Assembly (NCBI RefSeq): GCF_006539145.1
Contig: NZ_BJML01000004.1
Coordinates: forward strand, 62,001 to 126,000
Source: Microbacterium testaceum
Lineage (GTDB): Bacteria > Actinomycetota > Actinomycetes > Actinomycetales > Microbacteriaceae
DNA length: 64,000 nt
Reading direction: 5' to 3'
Within the stretch, counting starts at the first letter, position 1; each line of letters begins with the position of its first letter. A program made the position numbers and the translations under genes. Shown piece after piece: positions 29,879 through 38,221 of the stretch. The notes below the pieces were generated by a model that saw only the letters and a list, made by a program, of their open reading frames with translations, was not told the origin of the DNA and did not search any database.

Positions 29879-30951
29879 CCGACACCACCACCATCAGCGT
29901 CGCCGGCGAGCCCGGCTACGACATCACGATCGGACGGGGCCTTCTGTCCTCGCTCGGCGAGGCGCTGCCCGCGGGCGCGCAGAAGGTGCTGGTGGTCCAC
30001 CCGCCGACGCTCGCGAAGCAGGCCGAGGAGCTTCGCGCCCAGCTCATGGGCGATCGTCAGGTGCTGCTGGCCGAGATCCCGGACGCCGAGGCCGGAAAGC
30101 GCGTCGAGGTGGCGGCGTTCTGCTGGCAGGTCATGGGCCAGGCGGACTTCACCCGCACCGACGTCGTCGTCGGCTTCGGCGGGGGAGCGGTGACCGATCT
30201 GGCCGGTTTCGTCGCCGCGACGTGGCTCCGCGGCGTCGCTCTCGTGCAGGTTCCGACAACCGTGCTGGGAATGGTGGACGCCGCGGTGGGCGGCAAGACC
30301 GGCATCAACACCGCCGAGGGCAAGAACCTCGTCGGTGCATTCTGGCCGCCGGTCGCCGTGGTGTGCGATCTCGACCTGCTCGATACGCTGTCGAAGAACG
30401 AAGCGACCGCCGGCTTCGCCGAGGTGGTCAAGGCGGGCTTCATCTGGCATCCGGAGATCCTCGATCTGATCGAGGCCGATCCCGAGGGGATCGTGAATCC
30501 CCGCGGGGACGGCTTCCGTCGCTGCGTCGAACTCGCGATCGACATGAAGGCGCGCGTGGTCGGCGAAGACCTGCGCGAGGCGGGGTTGAGGGAAGTGCTG
30601 AACTACGGGCACACCCTCGGACACGCGATCGAGCACGCCGAGCGGTATCGCTGGCGTCACGGCGCGGCGATCTCGGTCGGCATGGTGTTCGCGGCCGAGC
30701 TGTCGCGCCTCGCCGGTCGGCTCTCGGATGACGTCGCTCAGCGCCACCGCACGGTGCTGGAGTCGCTCGGGCTTCCGACGACGTACCGGGCCGGGGCGTT
30801 CCAGACCCTCAAGGCGACGATGCAGCGCGACAAGAAGAGCCGCGGCAGCATGCTGCGCTTCATCGTGCTCGACGATCTCGCGCGTCCCACCGTGTTGCAG
30901 GCGCCCGATGAATCGCTGCTGTTCGCGGCATACCAGGAGGTCGGTGCGTGA
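29875..30951 (+). CDS. aroB: 3-dehydroquinate synthase
   Basis: NAD- and metal-dependent cyclisation of DAHP to 3-dehydroquinate. It has 358 residues, with [34 protein letters not shown] NAD/phosphate binding, the GGKTGIN motif, and metal ligands in FAEVVKAG (Glu), [11 protein letters not shown] (His) and [11 protein letters not shown] (His). It is coupled to aroK (ATGA) and to the following acetyltransferase (GTGA). Confidence 0.97.
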   Translation: MTDTTTISVAGEPGYDITIGRGLLSSLGEALPAGAQKVLVVHPPTLAKQAEELRAQLMGDRQVLLAEIPDAEAGKRVEVAAFCWQVMGQADFTRTDVVVGFGGGAVTDLAGFVAATWLRGVALVQVPTTVLGMVDAAVGGKTGINTAEGKNLVGAFWPPVAVVCDLDLLDTLSKNEATAGFAEVVKAGFIWHPEILDLIEADPEGIVNPRGDGFRRCVELAIDMKARVVGEDLREAGLREVLNYGHTLGHAIEHAERYRWRHGAAISVGMVFAAELSRLAGRLSDDVAQRHRTVLESLGLPTTYRAGAFQTLKATMQRDKKSRGSMLRFIVLDDLARPTVLQAPDESLLFAAYQEVGA

Positions 30952-31484
30952 GCATCGCCGTGCGCCGCGTGCGCGCGGATGAGGGCGGCCGCGTGCGCGA
31001 ACTGCGACTGCGTGCGGTCAGCGACCCGGTGGCATCCATCGCCTTCCTCACTAGCTACGAGGAGGAGCAGGATCGCGATCCGGCCTTCTGGGACGAGCGT
31101 GCGGCGGGCGGCGCCACGGGATCGGCCGCGGCGATGTTCGTGGCCGAGGACGGCGACGCGTGGGTCGGATCGGTGACCGTGCTGGTGCGCCGTGTGGGAG
31201 ATGTCGACCACACGGGGCGGCGGCTGGGTGCGGGGCGCGCCGACGTCGTCGGCGTCTACGTCGCCCCCGAGGCGCGGGGGAGCGGGGCGATCGACGCTCT
31301 CCTCGACGCCGCCGCGCACTGGAGCGCCGGCCAGGGCTTCGAGACCCTGTCTCTCGACGTGCACGTCGACAATGCCCGTGCCCAGGCCGTGTACCGGCGC
31401 GCGGGCTTCGCTCCGACGGGCGAGACCTTCACCGGTCCCATCGGCGCCGAACTCGCCATGAGTCGGTCGCTTCGCACGCTCTGA
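30948..31484 (+). CDS. GNAT-family N-acetyltransferase
   Basis: A 178-residue GCN5-related acetyltransferase. The acetyl-CoA binding segment is [23 protein letters not shown] (RxxGxA form), followed by [26 protein letters not shown], the conserved beta4-alpha4 region. The substrate is unknown. It is the last gene of the aro operon on this side (GTG overlapping the aroB stop) and faces the convergent transporter gene across a hairpin. Confidence 0.85.
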   Translation: MSIAVRRVRADEGGRVRELRLRAVSDPVASIAFLTSYEEEQDRDPAFWDERAAGGATGSAAAMFVAEDGDAWVGSVTVLVRRVGDVDHTGRRLGAGRADVVGVYVAPEARGSGAIDALLDAAAHWSAGQGFETLSLDVHVDNARAQAVYRRAGFAPTGETFTGPIGAELAMSRSLRTL

Positions 31485-31667
31485 CGCGCATTCCGCTGCG
31501 CGGACGACCGCGCGCACGTCGGATTACCGCCCTGTGATCGGGCCACCCCGCCCCGTCTTCGAACCCCTTGCGAATCTCCGGATCCATGAGGCGCGCGACT
31601 GCCGAGGCGGTGGCATCCGGTCCTGATTCCGTCTCGAATCCGACGTCGAGCGCGGCCTTTCGAGATC

Positions 31668-31713
31668 ACACGCGCACGCCCCGCCCTCCGGAGAAGACGG
31701 GGCGTGCGCGTGT
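31668..31713. terminator. Perfect 16-bp inverted repeat between convergent genes
   Basis: ACACGCGCACGCCCCG (31668-31683) pairs perfectly with 31698-31713 across a 14-base loop. It lies 4 bases after the stop of the minus-strand transporter and downstream of the GNAT gene, so it could end transcription from both sides. Neither foot has a T run. Confidence 0.6.
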
Positions 31714-31716
31714 CGG

Positions 31717-33036
31717 TCAGACCGTCGAGGCGACGCGGCGCTCAGCGGCGAGCCCGAGCTGATCGGTCGGGACGTCCTTCGTCTCGCGGGCGGTAAGGGC
31801 ACTCACCGAGGCGATCACGGCGATGACGGCGGTGAAGAGGCTGATGACGACCCAGCCGCCGGCTGATCCGCCGCCGAGGGCGGCGACGATGCTCGGAGCG
31901 AAGCCGGCCATGAGGAAGCCGAGCTGGGTGCCGATCGCCATGCCCGAGAAGCGGACCCGGACGCTGAACATCTCGCCGTAGAACGAGGGCCACACGGCGT
32001 TGGCCGCGGCGTATCCGCACGAGAACGTGAGGATCGCGAGACCGAAGGTGACCAGGTTGTTCCCGGCGCCCATCGACAGCATGTAGAACGGCATGAAGGC
32101 CGCCGACGACAGCGCCCCGTAGATGAAGACGGGCTTGCGGCCGATGCGGTCGGCGAGGGTGCCGAACAGCGGCTGCGTGAACAGTGCGACCACGTTGGCC
32201 ACGACGACGAGCCACAGCGTGACGCTCGCGTCGAGCCCCTCCTCCTTGCCGTAGGCGATCGCGAGGGTGCCGAAGACGGTCGACACCGCGGCGATGAATG
32301 CGCAGCAGATCACTCGCAGCACGTCGCGCCAGTGATTCTTCAGCAGCGGCACCAGCGGCATGCGGGCGATCTGACCGTCGGCCTTGGCCTGCTCGAACTC
32401 GGGCGTCTCGTGCAGGCTCCGTCGGATGAAGAACGCCACGATCACGACGACGGCGCTCAGCCAGAACGGCACGCGCCAGCCCCACGAGAACTTGATGTCA
32501 TCGGGCAGGGCGACCACCGGGATGAAGATCAACGCCGCGAGGATCTGGCCGCCCTGGGTGCCCGTCAGCGTCCACGAGGTGAAGAACGAACGCCGCGAAT
32601 CCGGAGCGTGCTCGAGGGTGAGAGACGACGCTCCCGCTTGCTCGCCGGCGGCGGAGAGACCCTGGGCGAGACGGCAGAGCACCAGCAGCACGGGGGCGAA
32701 CCAGCCGATCTGCGCGAACCCGGGGAGACAGCCGATGACGAAGGTCGACAGCCCCATCAGCAGCAGGGTGAACATCAGCACCCTCTGGCGTCCGATGCGG
32801 TCGCCGAAGTGGCCGAGGATGATCGCGCCGAACGGGCGGGCGATGTAGGCGAACCCGAAGGTCGCGAACGACATCACCAGCGCCGCCTGGTCGCCCGAGG
32901 GGAAGAACACCGTCGGGAAGATGAGGGCGGCGGCGGAGCCGAACAGGAAGAAGTCGTAGTACTCCACGGCGCTTCCCATGAAGCTGGCCGTGGCCGCCCT
33001 CACGGGAGTCTTCCGCGTCGTTGCGGTGGTGGTCAT
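31717..33036 (-). CDS. MHS-family (MFS) transporter, probable shikimate/quinate permease
   Basis: A 439-residue, twelve-helix major facilitator protein of the metabolite:H+ symporter group. It shows the early EYYDFFLFGSAAALIFP motif, the loop signature GHFGDRIGRQRVL, RLAQGLSAAGEQAGA, and ETPEF after helix 6, all typical of ShiA/KgtP/ProP relatives. It follows the quinate/shikimate dehydrogenase by 13 bases on the same strand and belongs to a module with a TetR regulator and 3-dehydroshikimate dehydratase. That makes uptake of shikimate, quinate or a related hydroaromatic acid likely. The ATG has AAGGAG about 11 bases upstream. It is analogous to qsuA of Corynebacterium. Confidence 0.85.
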   Translation of the reverse strand: MTTTATTRKTPVRAATASFMGSAVEYYDFFLFGSAAALIFPTVFFPSGDQAALVMSFATFGFAYIARPFGAIILGHFGDRIGRQRVLMFTLLLMGLSTFVIGCLPGFAQIGWFAPVLLVLCRLAQGLSAAGEQAGASSLTLEHAPDSRRSFFTSWTLTGTQGGQILAALIFIPVVALPDDIKFSWGWRVPFWLSAVVVIVAFFIRRSLHETPEFEQAKADGQIARMPLVPLLKNHWRDVLRVICCAFIAAVSTVFGTLAIAYGKEEGLDASVTLWLVVVANVVALFTQPLFGTLADRIGRKPVFIYGALSSAAFMPFYMLSMGAGNNLVTFGLAILTFSCGYAAANAVWPSFYGEMFSVRVRFSGMAIGTQLGFLMAGFAPSIVAALGGGSAGGWVVISLFTAVIAVIASVSALTARETKDVPTDQLGLAAERRVASTV

Positions 33037-33049
33037 GGACGAGTGCTCC

Positions 33050-33943
33050 TTAGCGGGCGAGGGCCGGATCGACGGGGGAGTCGGCGGCGACGAGGTCGAG
33101 GAAGTGAGCGGTCATACGGTCGGGATCGGGTCGCGTCCCGGTGATGAGGGCGAAGGCGGCGACGGCCTGGTGGACCGCCATGCGTCCGCCGCTCAGGGTG
33201 CGGCACCCGCGCTCGCGCGCGGTGACGAGAAGTTCGGTGTCGAGCGGGCGGTACACGATGTCGGCGACCCACAGCTCGGGGCGCAACAGGTCGGCGTCGA
33301 GGGGGAGGCCCGGGTGTTCGGCCATGCCGACCGGGGTGCAGTGCACGAGCCCGTCCGCGTCGGCGAGCACCGCGGGCAGATCGGCCGCAGAGGCCGTATC
33401 GACGGCGGCGAGCGGATGACGCCGGCCCAGGTCGTCCGCGAGAGCCGTCGCGCGAATCGGGTCGAGGTCGACGATGCTCAAGCGCGTGGTTCCGAGACGC
33501 AACAGGGCGTCGGCGACTGCCGAGCCAGCCCCTCCGGCGCCGAGCTGGACGACGTGTCGGGTACCGGCACCGGGGAGTCCGTCACCGAAGGCTGCGGCGA
33601 AGCCCGTCGTGTCGGTGTTGTAGCCCACACGGCCGGCGGGTGTGAACAAGACCGTGTTGACGGCGCCGAGAGCGGCGGCGACCGGATCGACACGGTCGAG
33701 GTGGGCGAGCACGCTCTGCTTACAGGGGTGCGTGACGTTGACGGCGTCGTACCCGAGTCGCTCGGCCCAGGCGAGGAGGTCGCCGATGCGGTCGGGGGCG
33801 ATCCCCAGGGCGGTGAGGTCGAGAGGGCGATACACGTACGTGATTCCGAGGGCGCGAGCCTCAGCCATGTGCATCGGCGGCGTCAGCGAGGGCAGGACCC
33901 CCGTGCCGATGAGGCCGACGAGATACGGGTGCGCGTCGTTCAC
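33050..33943 (-). CDS. qsuD: Quinate/shikimate dehydrogenase (catabolic)
   Basis: Oxidises quinate to 3-dehydroquinate and/or shikimate to 3-dehydroshikimate. It has 297 residues: an AroE-like fold with Ser19 and Thr21 in SLTPPMH (the SxT form of quinate/shikimate dehydrogenases rather than SxS), Lys75 in NVTHPCKQ, Asp111 in NTDTTGF and the glycine loop GAGGAGSAV. SIVDLDP after the second strand has an Asp where NAD-dependent enzymes bind the ribose. It is operonic with the permease. GTG start with AAGGAG. A TetR-type operator overlaps its promoter region upstream. Confidence 0.88.
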   Translation of the reverse strand: MNDAHPYLVGLIGTGVLPSLTPPMHMAEARALGITYVYRPLDLTALGIAPDRIGDLLAWAERLGYDAVNVTHPCKQSVLAHLDRVDPVAAALGAVNTVLFTPAGRVGYNTDTTGFAAAFGDGLPGAGTRHVVQLGAGGAGSAVADALLRLGTTRLSIVDLDPIRATALADDLGRRHPLAAVDTASAADLPAVLADADGLVHCTPVGMAEHPGLPLDADLLRPELWVADIVYRPLDTELLVTARERGCRTLSGGRMAVHQAVAAFALITGTRPDPDRMTAHFLDLVAADSPVDPALAR

Positions 33944-33972
33944 GGGACTCCTTCGTGTCCGCGAGGCGGTTA

Positions 33973-33991
33973 TGTACTAACCGGTACGTTC
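33973..33991. promoter_or_regulatory. Predicted TetR-family operator, upstream of qsuD
   Basis: TGTACTAACCGGTACGTTC, with two GTAC half-sites ten bases apart. It matches 17 of 19 positions with the site at 34757-34775. On the minus strand it covers the likely -10 region of the dehydrogenase-permease operon, so binding would block transcription. Confidence 0.65.
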
Positions 33992-34087
33992 AGAGGAAAT
34001 CATGCCTCGCCGACGGTGTCAACGATCGATTCCGGCGCCGTAGCTGCCGGCCGCGGTCGGCGCCCGGGGCGAGAGACCCGGACCGCC

Positions 34088-34720
34088 TCAGCGCGACGGC
34101 GCCGTCAGCCACCCGACCACGACGTCGCCGATGACCGCGCGCAGGTGCGTCCGCCGGTGGGGCGAGGCGAGGTCGACATCGAAGAGGTGCCCGAAGGTGT
34201 ACTGATTAGCGACCTGGAACACGCAGTACGAGCTGATGACGAGGTGCACGTCGATCGCGTCGACGTCGGTCCGGAAGATCCCCGCCGCGCGCCCGCGCTC
34301 GAGGATGTCGTCGAGCAGCCCCTTCGCGGGCTGCGACAGGGTCCGCAGCCCCTCGATCTGGCGAATGAAGGCCCCGCGGTGGATGTTCTCGATAGCGACG
34401 AGGCGGATGAAAGCATCGTGGCCGACGTGGTGGTCGTAGGTGAGCTCGGCGAGGGCGCGGATGGCATCCACCGGGTCGGCGTGATCGACGTCGATCGCGC
34501 GCTCAGCCTCGCGGATGCCGCGGTAGGCCTGTTCGAGCACGGCCCGATACAGACCGTCCTTGCTGCCGAAGTAGTAGTAGATCATGCGCTTGGTGGTGCG
34601 CGTGCGGGCCGCGATCTCATCGACGCGGGCACCCGAGTAGCCGTCTTCGGCGAACACCTCGGTCGCCACGGCCAGCAGCTCGGAGCGGGTGCGTTCGGCG
34701 TCTCGACGTGCCTCGGCCAT
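34088..34720 (-). CDS. TetR-family transcriptional repressor of the quinate/shikimate module
   Basis: A 210-residue regulator. The N-terminal helix-turn-helix (TRSELLAVATEVFAEDGYSGARVDEIAARTRTTKRMIYYYFGSKDGLY, about 10-56) is typical TetR. The C-terminal ligand domain is of the type that often follows KxxxYYYF regulators, but its ligand is not evident. It lies between the two catabolic transcription units, and the same 19-bp operator occurs in front of both and over its own -35 region. I infer autoregulation and control of the module by a pathway intermediate. In Corynebacterium the equivalent regulator is LysR-type (QsuR), so the regulator class differs. It appears leaderless. Confidence 0.85.
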   Translation of the reverse strand: MAEARRDAERTRSELLAVATEVFAEDGYSGARVDEIAARTRTTKRMIYYYFGSKDGLYRAVLEQAYRGIREAERAIDVDHADPVDAIRALAELTYDHHVGHDAFIRLVAIENIHRGAFIRQIEGLRTLSQPAKGLLDDILERGRAAGIFRTDVDAIDVHLVISSYCVFQVANQYTFGHLFDVDLASPHRRTHLRAVIGDVVVGWLTAPSR

Positions 34721-34726
34721 GACCCC

Positions 34727-34732
34727 AACCTA
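34727..34732 (-). promoter_or_regulatory. -10 element for leaderless tetR gene
   Basis: AACCTA on the + strand, TAGGTT on the minus strand, six bases before the ATG at 34720. The -35 position would fall at the edge of the 34757-34775 operator. Confidence 0.5.
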
Positions 34733-34756
34733 CTGGAGAGGGGAGTGGACCCCGTT

Positions 34757-34775
34757 TGTACTAACTGGTACATTC
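34757..34775. promoter_or_regulatory. Predicted TetR-family operator between tetR and qsuB
   Basis: TGTACTAACTGGTACATTC, containing the palindrome TGTAC-N6-GTACA. Its right end includes TACATT (34769-34774), a plausible -10 hexamer eight bases before the qsuB ATG. Repressor and polymerase would therefore compete for the same bases. Confidence 0.7.
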
Positions 34776-34782
34776 GGCCGCC

Positions 34783-36600
34783 ATGAGGACCTCGATGGCG
34801 ACCGTCTGCATCAGCGGCACCCTGGCCGACAAGCTCCACGCGTGCGCCGACGCCGGCTTCGACGGCGTCGAGATCTTCGAGCCCGACCTGCTCGCCGCGC
34901 CCGAGAGCCCCGAGGAGATCGCCGCCCTCGCCGGCAGGCTGGGGCTCGCTCTCGACCTGTACCAGCCGATGCGCGACGTCGAAGGCGTCGACGAGCCGGC
35001 CTTCGCCGCGGTCCTGCGCCGCGCGGAGGCGAAGTTCCGCCTCATGAACCGCCTCGGAATCGACCTCGTGCTGTGCTGCAGCAACGTCGCGACCGCGACG
35101 ATCGACGACGACGCCGTCTCGGCCGCGCAGTTGCGGCGACTCGGCGATCTCGCCCGGGACTACGGCATCCGGATCGCCTTCGAGGCGTTGGCCTGGGGGC
35201 GCTTCGTCGACGACTACCGCCGCGCGTGGCGCATCGTCGAGCTCGCCGACCACCCCGCGGTGGGGGTGTGTCTGGACTCCTTCCACATCCTCTCGCGCGG
35301 GCATGACACCTCCGCGATCGCCGACATCCCCTCGGAGAAGATCTTCTTCGTCCAGCTCGCCGATGCCCCGCGGCTCAGCATGGACGTGCTCTCGTGGAGT
35401 CGGCACCACCGCCTGTTCCCGGGCGAGGGCGACTTCGACCTCGTCGATTTCACCGCGCGAATCGTCTCGACCGGGTACACCGGTCCGTGGTCGCTCGAGG
35501 TGTTCAACGACACGTTCCGACAGACCGACGCGCGCCGGACGGCCCGCCACGCGCGCCGTTCGTTGCGCTGGCTCGAAGACGCCGTCTCGAGAGTACTCCC
35601 GGATGCCGTGGGCCGCGACGATCTGGCGATGCTCCCCGATTCGGCGGCCCCTTCGGGAGTCGACTTCGTCGAGATCAAGGCGGAGGACACCTCGGCCGTC
35701 GAGGAGCTGCTCGGTCAGCTCGGGTTCACCTCGCGCGGACGCCACCGCACGAAGCCGGTGACGCTGTGGACCGCCGGCAACGCCCGCCTCGTCCTCAACG
35801 AGCAGCACGCCCGCGGCTGGGAGCCGCGGCTGGCTGCGGTGGGCCTCGAGGTCGACGACGCCGAGGCCGTGGACCTGCGCATGGACGAGCTGCACGTCCC
35901 TCGCGCCTACCGCCGCACCTACGCGAGCGAGGAACGCCTCGACGGCGCCGTCGCCCCGGACGGCACCGAGGTCTACTGGGCGCAGGCCGCCGACGAGGGC
36001 GAACCCGCCTGGGTCGCCGAGTTCGAGCATGGCGAGCCCGAGCGCGCCAGTGCCGTGGTGGGCGTCGACCACGTGAGTCTGTCGCAGCCCTGGCAGGCCA
36101 TCGAGGAAGCAACGCTGTTCTACACCGCCGGCTTCGCCCTGCGGGTGGACAGCAGTACAGAGGTGCCGGGGCCGCAGGGTCTCGTCGCCAGCCGCGTTCT
36201 CGGCGCCCCCGGCGGCGGCGTCCGCCTTCCCCTCAACGTCGCCCCTCCGATCCTGGCCGGGGAGCGCGCCGGCGCTGCTCTGCCCCAGCACGTCGCGTTC
36301 GCGTGCAGCGATGTACGGGCCCTCGCCCGATCCGCCCGTGAGCGGGGCTTCGTCCCGCTGGCGATGCCCCGTAACTACTACGACGACCTCGCGGCGCGTT
36401 TCGAGATGACGGATGCCGCTGTCGACGAGTTACGCGAGCTGCACCTGGGGTACGACCGCGACCACGCGGGGGAGTACCTGCACTTCTACACGCGCACGAT
36501 CGGCGAGGTCTTCCTCGAGTTCGTCGAGCGCGTGGACGACTACGCGGGCTACGGCGCGGGCACGGCCCCCGTGCGACTCAGCGCCCAGGGGCGGCGCTGA
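34783..36600 (+). CDS. qsuB: 3-dehydroshikimate dehydratase, two-domain QsuB type
   Basis: Converts 3-dehydroshikimate to protocatechuate, diverting it from aromatic amino acid synthesis into the beta-ketoadipate pathway. It has 605 residues: an N-terminal sugar-isomerase TIM barrel (about 1-290) and a C-terminal 4-hydroxyphenylpyruvate dioxygenase-like VOC domain (about 300-600). Metal ligands Glu134 (AFEALAWG), Asp165 (CLDSFHILSRG), Gln191 (FFVQLADAP) and Glu239 (SLEVFND) all stand in place. I recall the C. glutamicum QsuB sequence, and the similarity runs end to end, including GEYLHFYTRTIGEVFLEFVER. ATG start, apparently leaderless; operator overlaps the -10. aroQ follows after 13 bases. 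Confidence 0.93.
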   Translation: MRTSMATVCISGTLADKLHACADAGFDGVEIFEPDLLAAPESPEEIAALAGRLGLALDLYQPMRDVEGVDEPAFAAVLRRAEAKFRLMNRLGIDLVLCCSNVATATIDDDAVSAAQLRRLGDLARDYGIRIAFEALAWGRFVDDYRRAWRIVELADHPAVGVCLDSFHILSRGHDTSAIADIPSEKIFFVQLADAPRLSMDVLSWSRHHRLFPGEGDFDLVDFTARIVSTGYTGPWSLEVFNDTFRQTDARRTARHARRSLRWLEDAVSRVLPDAVGRDDLAMLPDSAAPSGVDFVEIKAEDTSAVEELLGQLGFTSRGRHRTKPVTLWTAGNARLVLNEQHARGWEPRLAAVGLEVDDAEAVDLRMDELHVPRAYRRTYASEERLDGAVAPDGTEVYWAQAADEGEPAWVAEFEHGEPERASAVVGVDHVSLSQPWQAIEEATLFYTAGFALRVDSSTEVPGPQGLVASRVLGAPGGGVRLPLNVAPPILAGERAGAALPQHVAFACSDVRALARSARERGFVPLAMPRNYYDDLAARFEMTDAAVDELRELHLGYDRDHAGEYLHFYTRTIGEVFLEFVERVDDYAGYGAGTAPVRLSAQGRR

Positions 36601-36606
36601 TAGCGT
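36601..36606 (+). promoter_or_regulatory. -10 element for leaderless aroQ
   Basis: TAGCGT directly after the qsuB stop, seven bases before the aroQ ATG. This would keep aroQ expressed when the catabolic module is repressed. Confidence 0.5.
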
Positions 36607-36613
36607 GCCTGGC

Positions 36614-37072
36614 ATGACCACCCCCCGCCGACTGCTGCTCGTCAACGGCCCGAACCTCAACCTGCTCGGGACCCGCCAGCCCGAGATCTACGGCCGCGAC
36701 ACCCTCGCCGACGTCGAACGCGTGACGACCGAGGCCGCCGAGAGGCACGGGCACGAGGTTCGCGCGATCCAGAGCAATCACGAGGGCGTGCTGATCGACG
36801 CGATCCACGCCGCACGACTCGACTGCGCCGGGATCGTCATCAACGCCGGAGGGCTGACGCACACCTCGGTCGCGCTGCGGGATGCGCTGGCATCCGTCTC
36901 CCTCCCCGTCGCCGAGGTGCACATCTCGAACATCACGGAGCGCGAAAGCTTCCGTCACTTCTCCTACATCGAAGACGTCGCCGTCGTGCACGTCATCGGC
37001 GAAGGGGTGCCCGGCTACGCGCGCGCCGTCGACCTGCTCATCGACGTGGTCGTGGGTCGGGCCGACGGCTGA
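36614..37072 (+). CDS. aroQ: Type II 3-dehydroquinate dehydratase
   Basis: Interconverts 3-dehydroquinate and 3-dehydroshikimate. It has 152 residues of the small dodecameric type: LLLVNGPNLNLLGTRQPEIYG with the catalytic Tyr, QSNHEGVLID, VINAGGLTHTSVALRDAL and EVHISNITERESFRH. In this location it completes the biosynthetic set (aroE-C-K-B-Q) and also links quinate catabolism (QsuD product) to QsuB. It has its own likely promoter. Confidence 0.95.
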   Translation: MTTPRRLLLVNGPNLNLLGTRQPEIYGRDTLADVERVTTEAAERHGHEVRAIQSNHEGVLIDAIHAARLDCAGIVINAGGLTHTSVALRDALASVSLPVAEVHISNITERESFRHFSYIEDVAVVHVIGEGVPGYARAVDLLIDVVVGRADG

Positions 37073-37086
37073 CGGCAGGGATCACG

Positions 37087-37092
37087 TAGACT
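37087..37092 (+). promoter_or_regulatory. -10 element of efp
   Basis: TAGACT, 53 bases before the efp ATG. The leader contains ACGGAAT as a weak ribosome binding site. Confidence 0.45.
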
Positions 37093-37144
37093 CTGACGTC
37101 GGGCTCTCGCCCACTTCGACTCACGAAACGGAATATCGGCACTC

Positions 37145-37705
37145 ATGGCATCCACTGCAGACATCAAGAACGGCGTCGTCCTGAACATCGACGGTCAGCT
37201 CTGGAGCGTCGTGGAGTTCCAGCACGTCAAGCCCGGAAAGGGCGGCGCGTTCGTCCGCACGAAGCTGAAGAACGTCATGAGCGGCAAGGTCGTCGACAAG
37301 ACCTTCAACGCCGGCGCCAAGATCGAGACCGAGAACGTCGACCGCCGCGACTTCACGTACCTGTACAACGACGGCGACGGTTTCGTCTTCATGGACGTCG
37401 CCGACTACGACCAGATCACGGTCGGTGCCGCCACCGTCGGCGACGCCGCCAACTTCCTGCTCGAGAACCAGCAGGTGCAGATCGCCCTCAACAACGGCAA
37501 CCCGCTCTACGTCGAGATGCCGCCGTCCGTCATCCTCGAGGTGACGTACACCGAGCCCGGCCTGCAGGGCGACCGCTCGTCGGCCGGCACCAAGCCCGCC
37601 ACGGTCGAGACCGGCTACGAGATGCAGGTTCCCCTGTTCCTCGAGACCGGCACCAAGATCAAGGTCGACACTCGCACCGGCGAGTACCTCGGCCGCATCA
37701 GCTGA
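37145..37705 (+). CDS. efp: Elongation factor P
   Basis: Relieves ribosome stalling at polyproline. It has 186 residues in the usual three-domain form: KOW-like domain I with the tip loop [15 protein letters not shown], where the Lys of PGKGG is the position modified in other bacteria, then two OB domains ending [16 protein letters not shown]. No modification enzyme is next to it. nusB follows after two bases. Confidence 0.96.
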   Translation: MASTADIKNGVVLNIDGQLWSVVEFQHVKPGKGGAFVRTKLKNVMSGKVVDKTFNAGAKIETENVDRRDFTYLYNDGDGFVFMDVADYDQITVGAATVGDAANFLLENQQVQIALNNGNPLYVEMPPSVILEVTYTEPGLQGDRSSAGTKPATVETGYEMQVPLFLETGTKIKVDTRTGEYLGRIS

Positions 37706-37707
37706 CA

Positions 37708-38118
37708 GTGAGCGCCCGTACGAAAGCGCGCAAGCGCGCCCTCGACATCCTCTTCCAGGCGGACGTCCGCGGCGAAGAGCTGGCGATCATGCTGGCCACC
37801 GAAGCCAAGCGCGCGGCGAACGAGCCCGCTCGCGAGGCCTCGTGGCTGTACGCCCGCGACATCGTCGACGGCGTGATCGACAACCGCGACGCGATCGACG
37901 AACAGATCACCACGTTCGCGAAGGACTGGTCGCTTCAGCGCATGCCCGTCGTGGACCGCGCGCTGTTGCGCATGGGCACGTGGGAGATCCTCTACAACGA
38001 CGAGGTGCCCACGGCCGTCGCGATCGATGAGGCCGTGGAGCTCGCCAAGGAGTTCTCGACCGATGACTCGGGATCGTTCGTGCACGGCGTGCTGGCGCGG
38101 ATCGCGCGTTCGTCCTGA
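37708..38118 (+). CDS. nusB: Transcription antitermination protein NusB
   Basis: All-helical factor that binds boxA with S10 in rRNA antitermination. It has 136 residues; SARTKARKRALDILFQADVRG at the N-terminus, the VDRALLRMGTWEILY segment and the C-terminal DEAVELAKEFSTDDSGSFVHGVLARI are family-typical. It starts with GTG two bases after efp; this efp-nusB pair is conserved. Confidence 0.95.
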   Translation: MSARTKARKRALDILFQADVRGEELAIMLATEAKRAANEPAREASWLYARDIVDGVIDNRDAIDEQITTFAKDWSLQRMPVVDRALLRMGTWEILYNDEVPTAVAIDEAVELAKEFSTDDSGSFVHGVLARIARSS

Positions 38119-38221
38119 CTCCTCGCGACGTGTTCCGACGCGGCCCCGACCTCTCGTCGGCGGTCGCGTCGCGTCGTTTCGCGGATGCCGCGATGTCGGA
38201 GCCCCCGGCCAGGATGGTGTC

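Noticed and set aside
27285..33943. aroE and the dehydrogenase at 33050 as a simple gene duplication
   Set aside because: They differ in the substrate-loop motif (SxS versus SxT), cofactor region and overall sequence, consistent with separate AroE and quinate/shikimate dehydrogenase subfamilies rather than recent duplication.
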